A stretch of DNA of 64,000 nt from Massilia sp. Bi118 (GTDB taxonomy: Bacteria; Pseudomonadota; Gammaproteobacteria; Burkholderiales; Burkholderiaceae_D): NCBI RefSeq assembly GCF_918697865.1, contig NZ_CAKKMV010000010.1, forward strand, positions 1 to 64,000, in the 5' to 3' direction. This document shows positions 16,097-25,122 of this stretch, piece after piece. Every line of letters starts with the position of its first letter. Position 1 is the first letter of the stretch. The notes under the pieces were generated by a model that was given only the letters and a program-made list of their open reading frames with translations, had not been told where the DNA came from and ran no database searches. Position numbers and translations under genes: made by a program.

Positions 16097-17769
16097 GCAA
16101 CCCGAACATCATTCCCGACCCGATCGCGGCCGGCCTGGCGCGCGGCTGGAAGGTCGTCGACGGCGCCCGCCTGGATGGCGACCGCAAGCTCGACGCCGAC
16201 GTCGTCATCGTCGGCAGCGGCGCCGGCGGCGGCGTGACGGCCGAGATCCTCGCGCTCAGCGGCCTGTCCGTCATCATCGTGGAAGAGGGCGCGCTGCAAT
16301 CCTCGCGCGACTTCCGCATGCGCGAAGCCGAGGCCTATCCCGCGCTCTACCAGGAGTCGGCCGCGCGCAAGACGAAAGACAAGGCGATCAACATCCTGCA
16401 GGGCCGCACGGTGGGCGGCTCGACCACGGTCAACTGGACCTCGAGCTTCCGCACCCCGCCCGACACGCTCAGGTTCTGGCAGCAGCGCTACGGCCTGAAC
16501 ACCTACTCGGAACAGGAACTCAAGCCCTGGTTCGAACTGATGGAAGCGCGCCTGCACGTCGGCGACTGGCAGGCGCCGCCCAACGAGAACAATGACCTGC
16601 TGCGGCGCGGCGCCGACAAGCTGGGCATTCCGACCGGCTTCATCCGCCGCAACGTCAACGGCTGCTGGAACCTCGGCTATTGCGGCATGGGCTGCCCGAC
16701 CAATGCCAAGCAGTCGATGCTGGTCTCGACGATACCTTCGGCGCTCGACCATGGCGCCACCCTGGTCACGCGCGCCCGCGCCGAGCGCTTCCTGATCCAG
16801 GGCGAGAAGATCGAGGCGCTCGAATGCAGCGCGATCGACGCCGCCGGCATCCACGCGACCGGCCGCCGGCTGCGCCTGCGCGCCAGGCACTATGTGCTGG
16901 CCGGCGGCGCGATCAACTCGCCGGCGCTGCTGCTGCGCTCGAAGGCGCCGGATCCGAACCGGCTGCTGGGCAGGCGCACCTTCCTGCACCCGACCCTGAT
17001 CTCGGCCGCGGTGTTCCCGCAGCGCGTCGAAGGCTATGCCGGCGCGCCGCAGACCGTCTACTCGGATCACTTCCTGCACACCCAGGCGATCGACGGTGCG
17101 CTCGGCTACAAGCTGGAAGCGCCGCCGCTGCATCCGGTGCTGCTGTCGACCACCATGACCGGTTTCGGTGTCCAGCACGCGGAGATGATGCGCCAGTTCC
17201 CGCACCTGCAGGGCATGCTGGCGCTGCTGCGCGACGGTTTTCATCCCGATTCGCAGGGCGGCACGGTGCAACTGGCCGGGCAGGGCGCGCCGGTGCTCGA
17301 CTACCCGCTCACCGACCCGCTCTGGGACGGCGCCCGCCGCGCGCTGCTGACCATGGCCGAGATCCAGTTCGCGGCCGGCGCCAGCGCCGTGCAGGTGGCG
17401 CACGAGACCGCACCGCGCTACGCCTCCTGGCAGGAAGCAAAGCAGGGTATCGCCGCGCTGCCGTACAAGCCGCACCTGACCAAGGTGGCCTCGGCCCACG
17501 TGATGGGCGGCTGCATGATGGCCGGCGATCCTCGCGCCGGCGTCACCGGCCCGGATGGGCGCTACCATGGCCTGGCGAATCTCTCGGTGCACGACGGCTC
17601 GCTGTTCCCGACCTCGATCGGCGCCAATCCGCAGCTGTCGATCTACGGCATCACGGCGCGCCTGGCCAGCCAGCTGGCGCAGGCGCTGACCGGCCGCGCA
17701 GCTGCACGTCCGACAGCGGCGCCGGACGCCGGCATGCCGGCCGGCGTGGTGCCGATCAAGGCCGCATGA
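16093..17769 (+). CDS. GMC-family FAD oxidoreductase
   Basis: A 558-residue GMC oxidoreductase. The FAD-binding Rossmann motif VIVGSGAGGGVTAEIL is near residues 38-53, GRTVGGSTTVNW near 102-113, a Cys-rich stretch CWNLGYCGMGCPTNAK near 191-206, and the C-terminal SAHVMGGCMM plus SIGANPQLSI contain the active-site His and the conserved Asn. It probably oxidises an alcohol or sugar in the periplasm, carried out by the Tat subunit encoded upstream. It lacks its own signal. Homologous complexes pass electrons to a multihaem cytochrome c, which is not encoded in this cluster. Substrate unknown; cholesterol-type and long-chain alcohol enzymes also share this family. Confidence 0.88.
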   Translation: MSNPNIIPDPIAAGLARGWKVVDGARLDGDRKLDADVVIVGSGAGGGVTAEILALSGLSVIIVEEGALQSSRDFRMREAEAYPALYQESAARKTKDKAINILQGRTVGGSTTVNWTSSFRTPPDTLRFWQQRYGLNTYSEQELKPWFELMEARLHVGDWQAPPNENNDLLRRGADKLGIPTGFIRRNVNGCWNLGYCGMGCPTNAKQSMLVSTIPSALDHGATLVTRARAERFLIQGEKIEALECSAIDAAGIHATGRRLRLRARHYVLAGGAINSPALLLRSKAPDPNRLLGRRTFLHPTLISAAVFPQRVEGYAGAPQTVYSDHFLHTQAIDGALGYKLEAPPLHPVLLSTTMTGFGVQHAEMMRQFPHLQGMLALLRDGFHPDSQGGTVQLAGQGAPVLDYPLTDPLWDGARRALLTMAEIQFAAGASAVQVAHETAPRYASWQEAKQGIAALPYKPHLTKVASAHVMGGCMMAGDPRAGVTGPDGRYHGLANLSVHDGSLFPTSIGANPQLSIYGITARLASQLAQALTGRAAARPTAAPDAGMPAGVVPIKAA

Positions 17770-17785
17770 AAAGCCGCAGGAAACC

Positions 17786-18700
17786 ATGAAAAGCGCCCGC
17801 CAGCTGTCGCGCACTTTGCTGCTGGTGCAACTGGGCGCGGCCATCCTGATCGCCTGGGCGGCAATGGCGCGCTTCGGGATGGCCGGCTGGCAGGCGGCGC
17901 TGACCGGCGTCGCCAGCGTGGTGCTGGTGCGCCTGCTCATCAACATGAACAACTTCGCGATGGCGGCGCGCTTCGCCAGCGCCACGCCGCCCGGCTTCCA
18001 CCTCGGCCTGAAGGACCGCCTGCGCCTGCTGGCCGAAGAATTCAGGGCCAGCATGGTGGTCACCTCATGGCAGCTGCCGCGCGCCAGCGCCGCCACCCGC
18101 ATCTACCCGGACAGCAAGCAGGTCCCCGTGCTGCTCCTGCACGGCTACGGCTGCAACAGCGGCTACTGGGCGCATCTGACGCCCTTGCTGGACGCCGCCC
18201 GCATCAGCCATGCGAGCGTCGACCTGGAACCGGTGGCCGGCGACATCGACGGCTACGTGCCGCTGGTCGAACGCGCGGCGCGCGAGCTTCAGGCAGCGAC
18301 AGGCGCAAAACAGATCGCGATCGTCGCCCACAGCATGGGCGGCCTGGTCGCCCGCGCCTGGATGCGCGCGCATGGCACAGCCGGAGTGGCGCGCGTGATC
18401 ACCCTCGGCTCGCCGCACCACGGCACCGCGCTGGCGCGCTTCGGCCTCGGGCAGAACGCCTTCCAGATGCGTGACGACAGCGCCTGGCTGCGCGCGCTGG
18501 CGGCCGGCGAGGATGCCGCCACAAGGGCGCTCGTCAGCTCGCTCTACACCCACCACGACAACATCGTCTCGCCGCAGGAATCGAGCCGCCTGGAAGGCGC
18601 GCGCAACCTGGAATTCGGCGGCGTCGGCCACGTCGCCCTCGGCAGCAATCCGCGCGTGCTGGCCGCCGTCATGCAGGAGCTTGCCGCACTGGTTTCCTGA
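17786..18700 (+). CDS. Membrane-anchored alpha/beta-hydrolase (lipase-like)
   Basis: A 304-residue protein with two N-terminal hydrophobic segments (residues ~8-28 and ~32-52) and a lipase/esterase domain. The nucleophile Ser lies in AHSMGG (~residue 184), the oxyanion motif in LLHGYGCNSGYW, and an acid and a His occur in the C-terminal part (THHDNIVSP; GVGHVALGS). It is 16 bases downstream of the GMC gene and so probably in the same operon. It may release the alcohol that the oxidoreductase oxidises, but this is inference from position. Confidence 0.82.
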   Translation: MKSARQLSRTLLLVQLGAAILIAWAAMARFGMAGWQAALTGVASVVLVRLLINMNNFAMAARFASATPPGFHLGLKDRLRLLAEEFRASMVVTSWQLPRASAATRIYPDSKQVPVLLLHGYGCNSGYWAHLTPLLDAARISHASVDLEPVAGDIDGYVPLVERAARELQAATGAKQIAIVAHSMGGLVARAWMRAHGTAGVARVITLGSPHHGTALARFGLGQNAFQMRDDSAWLRALAAGEDAATRALVSSLYTHHDNIVSPQESSRLEGARNLEFGGVGHVALGSNPRVLAAVMQELAALVS

Positions 18701-18762
18701 GCGCCGCGGTGTTAGAGTAAATACAAAGGCAGTAAATACAATACCCACGGAGAGACACAGCC

Positions 18763-19551
18763 ATGCCCGCGCGCATACTCATCGTCGAAGACGACCCTTC
18801 CACTCGTGAGCTGATGGCCTTGTTGCTGCAGGAAGCCGGGCACGAAATCAGCGATGCAGCCGACGGCGCGGCCGGCCTGCAGCTGGCGCTGGCCACCCGC
18901 CCGGACCTGCTGATCTGCGACCTGCGCCTGCCGTCGCTGGACGGCTGGTCGGTGGCGCGCGCGCTCAAGGCGGATGCCGATTGCGCGCACATCCCGCTGC
19001 TGGCCGTGAGCGCCCTGATCGAGGACGGCGACCGCGAGCGGGTCAGGCAGGCCGGCTTCGACGGCTACCTGTGCAAGCCGATCGAACCGGCCAGCTTCGT
19101 CGCCGAGGTCGAGGCCTTCCTGCCGGCCGCACCCGCCGAAGCAGCCGCGCCGGCGCCGCCGACCCTGCTGGTGGTCGACGACGACGCCTTCATGCGCGAG
19201 GTGCTGGTCGACGCCCTCGAGAGCGAACCCTGGCGCATCCTCAGCGCCGGTTCGGCCGAGGAAGCGCTGGCGCTGCTGGCGCGCCATCCCATCCAGGTGG
19301 TGCTGTCCGACCAGAGCATGCCGGGCATGCAGGGCAGCGAACTGATGGCCCGCGTCAGCCGCGACTACCCGCACACCGTGCGCCTGATTCTATCGGGGCT
19401 GTCGGGGCCCTCCGAGCTCGAAGCGATCGAACGCGCCTGCGCCGCCGGGCAGGCCGACCGCCACCTGGTCAAGCCCTGGGCTGCCGGCGCCCTGCGCGAA
19501 GACCTGCGCGCCGCCTTCCAGCTGCAGCGCCGCCGCGCGGCCACGCGTTGA
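18763..19551 (+). CDS. Response regulator with two receiver domains and no output domain
   Basis: A 262-residue protein made of two receiver domains: residues 1-120 (VEDD, phospho-Asp D53 in CDLRLPS, K105) and ~133-255 (VDDD, D183 in SDQSMPG, HLVKPW), joined by an Ala/Pro linker. No DNA-binding, GGDEF or kinase domain is present. It may act as a phosphate relay or sink, or bind an effector directly. No histidine kinase gene is adjacent, so the partner must lie elsewhere. Upstream and downstream genes are on the same strand but separated by 60 bases or more. Confidence 0.88.
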   Translation: MPARILIVEDDPSTRELMALLLQEAGHEISDAADGAAGLQLALATRPDLLICDLRLPSLDGWSVARALKADADCAHIPLLAVSALIEDGDRERVRQAGFDGYLCKPIEPASFVAEVEAFLPAAPAEAAAPAPPTLLVVDDDAFMREVLVDALESEPWRILSAGSAEEALALLARHPIQVVLSDQSMPGMQGSELMARVSRDYPHTVRLILSGLSGPSELEAIERACAAGQADRHLVKPWAAGALREDLRAAFQLQRRRAATR

Positions 19552-19618
19552 GGCAAAGGCGATCGCTTGAAGTGGCCGCGGCGGACCGTCGGTGTTATCC
19601 TTGCGGGTGAGTTCAACC

Positions 19619-20311
19619 ATGCCGTCTTCCATGCAACAGAAAGCTCCCCGCCGGACCCGCGAACGGATTCTCGAATTGTCGCTCAGGCTGTTCAACGAAT
19701 TCGGCGAGCCGAACATCACGACCACCGTGATCGCCGAAGAGATGAACATCTCTCCGGGGAATCTGTATTACCACTTCCGTAACAAGGACGACATCGTCAA
19801 TTCGATCTTCGTCCAGTTCGAGGCCGAGATCGGGCGCATGCTGACCGTGCCGGCCGGGCGCCGTTCGAACCTGGAAGACGTCTGGCTCTACCTGCGCATG
19901 ATGTTCGAACTGATCTGGCGCTACCGCTTCTTCTACCGCGACCTGAACGACCTCCTGTCGCGCAACCGCAAGCTGGAGCTGCACTTCAAGGCCATCCTGG
20001 CGCACAAGATCAAGGTCGCGCGCCAGCTGTGCGAGGACCTGCGCAGCGAAGGCTCGCTGGAAGCGGGCGAGGCCCAGATCGGCGCCATGGCGACCAACAT
20101 GGTGGTGGTGGCGACCTACTGGCTGTCCTACGAATACGTGCGCAACCCGCGCAAGTACAGCGAGCAGCAGGCGATCGCCGACGCCCTCGCGCGCGGCTGC
20201 TACCAGGTGCTTTCGATGGTCGGTCCCTACCTGCGCGGCGAGACCCGTGAGCTGTTCCAGCGCCTCTCGGAAGACTATTTGAAACAGCTGCCGCAGGAAG
20301 GGAAAGCATGA
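19619..20311 (+). CDS. TetR-family transcriptional regulator
   Basis: A 230-residue regulator with an N-terminal TetR helix-turn-helix (TRERILELSLRLFNEFGEPNITTTVIAEEMNISPGNLYYHFRNKDDIV, residues ~11-58) and a C-terminal ligand or dimerisation region matching the TetR_C groups common in Burkholderiales. The start at 19619 is the most conserved choice; a longer frame from 19592 is open. The stop overlaps the LOG-family gene by four bases, so it may control that gene and be co-expressed. The ligand is unknown. Confidence 0.88.
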   Translation: MPSSMQQKAPRRTRERILELSLRLFNEFGEPNITTTVIAEEMNISPGNLYYHFRNKDDIVNSIFVQFEAEIGRMLTVPAGRRSNLEDVWLYLRMMFELIWRYRFFYRDLNDLLSRNRKLELHFKAILAHKIKVARQLCEDLRSEGSLEAGEAQIGAMATNMVVVATYWLSYEYVRNPRKYSEQQAIADALARGCYQVLSMVGPYLRGETRELFQRLSEDYLKQLPQEGKA

Positions 20312-20874
20312 AAGCCATCGCCGTCTATTGCGGCGCCTCGCCGGGCCTTGACCCTGTGTATGCGGAAGCCGCGCGCGGCCTGGCGCGGGTGCTGGTCGAA
20401 CGGAATATCGGCCTGGTCTACGGCGGCGGCAAGGTCGGCCTGATGGGCGTGATCGCCGACGAGGTCCTGCGCCTCGGCGGCGAAGCCACCGGCGTGATCC
20501 CGCGCGCGCTGCTCGAGCGCGAAGTCGGCCACACCGGCCTGACGCGCCAGTTCGTCGTGAAGGACATGCACGAACGGAAAGCGATGATGTCGAACCTGGC
20601 GGACGGCTTCATCGCCATGCCGGGCGGGATGGGCACGCTGGAAGAGCTGTTCGAGATGGTCACCTGGGCCCAGCTGGGCATCCACGCCAAGCCGATCGGC
20701 CTGCTGAACGCGCAGGGTTTCTACGATGGCCTGGCCGGCTTCGTGAACCACATGGTGGAGCAGGGCTTCGTGCGGCCGGCGCATGCGGGCTTGATGATGC
20801 TGGATGCGGATCCGGATGCGCTGGTGGCGCGCTTGCAGGCTGCGGCGGCGCCGCGCGCCGATACGCTCGTGTAG
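20308..20874 (+). CDS. LOG-family nucleotide 5'-monophosphate phosphoribohydrolase
   Basis: A 188-residue protein of the LOG family (TIGR00730), with the signatures VYGGGKVGLMG (residues ~36-46) and PGGMGTLEE (~109-117). Family members cleave the N-glycosidic bond of cytokinin riboside monophosphate or AMP, releasing the base and ribose 5-phosphate. In bacteria without plant partners the usual role is nucleotide turnover. It is translationally coupled to the TetR gene. It ends just before the convergent diguanylate cyclase gene. Confidence 0.92.
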   Translation: MKAIAVYCGASPGLDPVYAEAARGLARVLVERNIGLVYGGGKVGLMGVIADEVLRLGGEATGVIPRALLEREVGHTGLTRQFVVKDMHERKAMMSNLADGFIAMPGGMGTLEELFEMVTWAQLGIHAKPIGLLNAQGFYDGLAGFVNHMVEQGFVRPAHAGLMMLDADPDALVARLQAAAAPRADTLV

Positions 20875-20884
20875 GGTGCCCACC

Positions 20885-21997
20885 CTACGCCACGATAACC
20901 CGGTCGCGTCCCGACGATTTCGCCTGGTACAGCGCCTTGTCGGCGCGGTTGACCGTATCGGCCAGCGCCTCGGCGCCGCGGCGCGCCGTCAGGCCCGCCG
21001 AGAAGCTGATGCCGCGTTCCTCCGTCACCCCGTCCACCAGCAGCCGGCCGACGCGCGCGCGGATGCGCTCGACCACCAGCTTCGCCGCCGCTTCGCCGGT
21101 ATCCGGCAGCATCAGCAGGAATTCCTCGCCGCCCCAGCGCGCCAGCACGTCGTTTGCGCGCAGCTCGGCGCGCGCGGCGGCGGCAAAGCTGCGCAGTACC
21201 TCGTCGCCGGCGGCGTGGCCGTGGCGGTCGTTGATCTGCTTGAAGAAATCGATGTCGAGCAGGGCAATGCAGGTTTCCCGGTCCGGCGACCCGGCGCCGT
21301 GGACGTGACGGCGCTCTTCCTCGGCCAGCATTTCGTTCATGTGGCGCCGGTTCGATAGCGCCGTCAGTTCGTCCACGGTGGCCAGGATGCGGATCGTGTC
21401 CAGCGCCTTCACCAAGTCTTCCTTTTGCGCCTTCAGGCGCGCACGCAGCTTGCTGGCTTCGCCCGTCAGTACGGTCACGGCCAGCGAGCAGCCGGCCATG
21501 ATGGCGAAGGTCACGGCTTCCACCAGCGGCGGATAGTGCGCCGGGTCGTGCAACTGGTGCCACCACATGGTCGTGCCCATGCCCACCAGGCCGACGGCGG
21601 TCAGCGCCAGGGTCTGGCGAGGACGCAGCGCGAAAGTGCAGAACACCACCACCACCATCAGGCCCATCAGCGTAGCGGCGCGAAAGGGACCGGTAATAAC
21701 GTAGGCCCACATATTGCAGGTGATGCCGAAGACGGCCTGCAGCGCCGCGGCGCCGGTCGGCGCCAGTCCATGCCGGGCGCCCAGGCGCACCAGCAGATAG
21801 GACAGGACGATGCCGCCGCCGGCGTAGGCCGTCAGTCCGAGCGCATCGCCGCGGTCGATCAGGCCGCGTTGGCCGACCTCGACCAGCAGGCCCATGAACA
21901 CGGTGTAGAGCGCGGCGGTGGCGCTCCAATAGAACATCATCCGGCGCAGCTTGGGGTCCGCGCCGAACAGGAGCCGGGACAGTCCCGATGCGCTCAT
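20885..21997 (-). CDS. Membrane diguanylate cyclase (GGEEF)
   Basis: A 370-residue protein with six hydrophobic segments in residues ~20-185 and a GGDEF domain behind a short coiled-coil. The catalytic signature is RWGGEEF, and an inhibitory I-site RxxD (RAND) stands five residues before it, so product feedback is likely. It makes c-di-GMP from two GTP. The start at 21997 overlaps the stop of the GGDEF-EAL gene (ATGA). This is the last gene of a minus-strand operon that also encodes a porin and a periplasmic binding protein. Confidence 0.92.
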   Translation of the reverse strand: MSASGLSRLLFGADPKLRRMMFYWSATAALYTVFMGLLVEVGQRGLIDRGDALGLTAYAGGGIVLSYLLVRLGARHGLAPTGAAALQAVFGITCNMWAYVITGPFRAATLMGLMVVVVFCTFALRPRQTLALTAVGLVGMGTTMWWHQLHDPAHYPPLVEAVTFAIMAGCSLAVTVLTGEASKLRARLKAQKEDLVKALDTIRILATVDELTALSNRRHMNEMLAEEERRHVHGAGSPDRETCIALLDIDFFKQINDRHGHAAGDEVLRSFAAAARAELRANDVLARWGGEEFLLMLPDTGEAAAKLVVERIRARVGRLLVDGVTEERGISFSAGLTARRGAEALADTVNRADKALYQAKSSGRDRVIVA

Positions 21998-24690
21998 GCG
22001 GGGCCCGCCGGCTGCAGCTGCGCCTGCAGCATTGCAGTGATGCCGTCGGCCGGCACCGGCGGCGAGAACAGGTAGCCCTGCATCTCGTCGCACTCGTTGG
22101 CGGCCAGGAATTCGCGCTGCTCCTCGGTCTCCACGCCTTCCGCGATCACGCGCAAGTGCAGGCGGTGGCCGAGCGAAATCACGGCCAGCGCGATCGCCTG
22201 GTCGTCCGCGCTGGTGGCCAGGTCGCGCACGAAGGACTTGTCGATCTTGAGGGTGCTGATCGGGAAGGACTTCAGCGCCGACAGGCTCGAATAGCCGGTG
22301 CCGAAGTCGTCGATCGACAGCGAGATGCCCATGTCCTTCAGTTCGCGCATGCGTTCGATGGCCTGGTTCTGGTCGCGCATCAGCAGCGATTCCGTCACTT
22401 CGAGCTCCAGCGCGCCAGGGGGCAGGCCGGTGTCGCGCAGGGCCACGGCGATGCGCTCGACCAGGTGCTTCTCTTCGAACTGGCGCGCCGACACGTTCAC
22501 CGACACCGTCAGCGGACCGAGGCCGGCGTCAAGCCAGAGCCGGGCCTGGCGGCAGGCGGTGCGCAGCACCCATTCGCCGATCGCCACGATCAGGCCGGAT
22601 TCCTCGGCCAGGCAGATGAAGCGCGGCGGCGGCACCATGCCGTGCTCGGGATGGCGCCAGCGGATCAGGGCTTCGACGCCGAAGATGCGGCCGGTGCGCA
22701 GGTCCACCTTGGGCTGGTACATCAGGAAGAAATGGCCGGCCGGCCCCGCTGCCGGCGCGCCCGACTGGGTCGCATCGAACGCCTTGCGCATCCCTTCCAG
22801 CAGCATCAGTTTTTCCTCCACGCTCGCGTTCATTTCACGCGTATAGAACTGGAAGTTGTTGCTGCCCAGGTCTTTGGCGCGGTACATCGCCGCATCCGCG
22901 TTCATCATCAGGGTCTTCGGATCCTCGCCGTCGCGCGGGTACATGACCACGCCCATGCTGCAGCTGACCTGCACCGCCTGGTCATCGATCAGCACCGGCT
23001 CCGTCACCGCCTGGCGGATCTTTTCCAGCACCGGCGTCAGCGCCAGCGCCTCGCCGGGCACGTCCGGCAGCAGGATCACGAATTCGTCGCCGCCCAGGCG
23101 GCCCAGGGTGTCGTTGCGGCGCAGGCAGGCGCCCATGCGGCGGCCGACCACCTTCAGCAGCTCGTCGCCGGCATTGTGGCCGAGGCCGTCGTTGACCAGC
23201 TTGAAGCCGTCCAGGTCGACGAAGGCCAGCGCCAGATGCTTGCCGTTGCGCTGGGCGTTCAGCACCGCCTGGTCGAGGCGGTCGCGGATCAGGCTGCGGT
23301 TCGGCAGGCCGGTCAGCTCGTCGTGGTGGGCCAGGTGGCGGATCCTTTCCTCGGCCAGCTTGCGCTCGGTGATGTCGCGCACGGTGGCCACCGCGCCGCC
23401 TTCGACCGGCACGATCTGGCGCTGCAGCCAGCGGCCGACGGCCGGCGAATTGGCGGCCTGCCATTCGGTCTCGACCGCCTGGCCATCGGTGACGACGCGC
23501 ATCAGCTCATCGTACATGCCGTTCACGCGGTAGTAGGGCAGCAACTCGCCCAGCAGGCGGCCGCGAAGCTGCTCCTTGGGGACGCCGGTGACCTGCTCGG
23601 CGCGCGAATTGGTTTCCTCGACCAGGAAGTCGACCACCTTGCCGTCTGCATCGAACACGCTGCGCAGCACGAAGAAGGCGTCCAGGCTGGCCTCCGAGGC
23701 GGCGGCATAGGTTTCCTGGGCGCGCCGCTCGCGCCGCCTGGCCTTGGACAGCTGCCAGGACCAGGCGCTGACCAGTCCGACCACGACAATCAGCAGGACG
23801 CTGGCGGCGACCGCCGCGACGATGTAGTTGCCGCGGCGCCGGTGGTACTGCGCCATCTCCTCGCTCTCGGCCAGGCCGGTCACGGCGGTCAGCGGAAAGC
23901 CGTGCAGATGGCGCACGCTGGCATAGCGCGGCACGCCGTCGGGCGCGGTCGGGTAGGGCTCGATGGCGTCGTCGTGCATGCGCTCCAGCGCGACCCGCTG
24001 GCCCCAGCTCACCTTGTCGCCGACCCGCAGCGCGCGCGCCACGCCGTCATTGCCGATCAGGCCGATGAGGCCGTGCTCGCCCGCGCGCGAGCGCTCGTAG
24101 GCGCTGGTGAAATAGGCCGGGTCGACTTCGACGATGGCGACGCCGGCGAAGTTGCCGGCGGCGTCGTCGATGCGGCGCGTGAAATGCAGGTGGTGTTCGG
24201 GTTTGACGCGGTCGCCGATGGTCTCGCTGACGAAGGGCGCGCCGGTCTCGCCGTCGCGGTGCACCGTGAAATAGCGTTCGGCGCCGATGTCCTGCGGCGG
24301 CGAGGCCGGGTTGCTGGCCACGATATGGCCGTCGCGGTCGGCAATGGCGGCCACGAACACCAGCGATGGCGGCAACAGGCCCTGGCCGCGGAGCTTGTCG
24401 AGCGCCCCTGCGGGACCGTGCTGCTCGACCGCGTACTTGAGCACCTTGAGGGTCTGGTCGATGGCGGTCAGGCTGCGCACCATCTGCGCTTCGTAGGTGT
24501 CGACCTGCTCGCGGGCCTCGTCGCGCGCGGTGGCGATGGCGCCCTCGCGTTCGACGGCGATGAAGTGGAAGGTCGCGATCCAGATCGCGATCAGCGGCAG
24601 CAGCGCGAACAGCGGCAGCGCAATATAGGTTTCGAGCGCTCGGCCCAGTCGGCGGGAAAGCCGCCTGGCTTTAAGGGTGTTGTCCATCAT
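21994..24690 (-). CDS. GGDEF-EAL protein with periplasmic sensor
   Basis: An 898-residue membrane protein. A TM segment (~21-42) is followed by a periplasmic double-Cache-like region (~45-285), a second TM (~290-312), a PAS domain (~335-450), a GGDEF domain with RLGGDEF and I-site RRND, and an EAL domain whose signature is EALIRW. The EAL residues for metal and catalysis are intact (SVNVSARQF, EVTES, DDFGTGYSS, KIDKSF, AEGVET, MQGYLFS), as is the cyclase motif. So it can in principle both make and degrade c-di-GMP, switched by the sensor. The start overlaps the preceding binding-protein gene by four bases. Confidence 0.94.
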   Translation of the reverse strand: MMDNTLKARRLSRRLGRALETYIALPLFALLPLIAIWIATFHFIAVEREGAIATARDEAREQVDTYEAQMVRSLTAIDQTLKVLKYAVEQHGPAGALDKLRGQGLLPPSLVFVAAIADRDGHIVASNPASPPQDIGAERYFTVHRDGETGAPFVSETIGDRVKPEHHLHFTRRIDDAAGNFAGVAIVEVDPAYFTSAYERSRAGEHGLIGLIGNDGVARALRVGDKVSWGQRVALERMHDDAIEPYPTAPDGVPRYASVRHLHGFPLTAVTGLAESEEMAQYHRRRGNYIVAAVAASVLLIVVVGLVSAWSWQLSKARRRERRAQETYAAASEASLDAFFVLRSVFDADGKVVDFLVEETNSRAEQVTGVPKEQLRGRLLGELLPYYRVNGMYDELMRVVTDGQAVETEWQAANSPAVGRWLQRQIVPVEGGAVATVRDITERKLAEERIRHLAHHDELTGLPNRSLIRDRLDQAVLNAQRNGKHLALAFVDLDGFKLVNDGLGHNAGDELLKVVGRRMGACLRRNDTLGRLGGDEFVILLPDVPGEALALTPVLEKIRQAVTEPVLIDDQAVQVSCSMGVVMYPRDGEDPKTLMMNADAAMYRAKDLGSNNFQFYTREMNASVEEKLMLLEGMRKAFDATQSGAPAAGPAGHFFLMYQPKVDLRTGRIFGVEALIRWRHPEHGMVPPPRFICLAEESGLIVAIGEWVLRTACRQARLWLDAGLGPLTVSVNVSARQFEEKHLVERIAVALRDTGLPPGALELEVTESLLMRDQNQAIERMRELKDMGISLSIDDFGTGYSSLSALKSFPISTLKIDKSFVRDLATSADDQAIALAVISLGHRLHLRVIAEGVETEEQREFLAANECDEMQGYLFSPPVPADGITAMLQAQLQPAGPA

Positions 24691-25121
24691 CGCACCATCA
24701 GCACCGGGCGCACGCTCGGGTCCAGCGCCGCGCGGTCGATATAGCCGATCAGCTCAGGATCCTCGGCCACGCGGCGGCGCACGGCGGCGCTGTCGAGGAG
24801 TTCGGCGGGCGGCTGGCCGCGGCCGGTGAACACCATCTTCGACCAGTGGGCTTTCAGCAGGGCCGGGGTCTTGCTGGTCACGCGCAGGTAGAACTCGTTG
24901 CGCAGGGGCGAGCCGAGCGGCAGGTCGAGCGGCACCGCCTCCACGCCGTCCGGGAAGCGCGCGGTCTGGCCGAGGAAGATCGCGGCCACCTGGTCCGGGC
25001 GCAGCGCGCTCACCTGGCTCCTGGCCGACACGATCACCACCAGGTCGGCGGCGCCGGCGGCCGCGGCGGCAAGGACAAGAAGGGCGCCCGCGAACAGGCG
25101 CCGGATGCGAACGGTCGCCAT
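24687..25121 (-). CDS. Small periplasmic binding protein (PstS-like)
   Basis: A 144-residue secreted protein: signal peptide to about residue 24 (AAAAAGAADLVV), then one lobe-sized domain resembling phosphate-type periplasmic binding proteins (VSALRPDQVAAIFLG, LRNEFYLRVTSKTPA, WSKMVFTGRGQPP, GYIDRAAL). It is about half the size of a full PstS. The gene lies one base after the porin gene and overlaps the GGDEF-EAL gene (ATGA). It may deliver a ligand signal to the sensor domain of that protein. No ABC-transporter genes are nearby. Confidence 0.85.
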   Translation of the reverse strand: MATVRIRRLFAGALLVLAAAAAGAADLVVIVSARSQVSALRPDQVAAIFLGQTARFPDGVEAVPLDLPLGSPLRNEFYLRVTSKTPALLKAHWSKMVFTGRGQPPAELLDSAAVRRRVAEDPELIGYIDRAALDPSVRPVLMVR

Positions 25122-25122
25122 C

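Noticed and set aside
16066..18102. Minus-strand frame of 678 codons across the GMC and lipase genes
   Set aside because: Shadow of genes with clear catalytic motifs on the plus strand.
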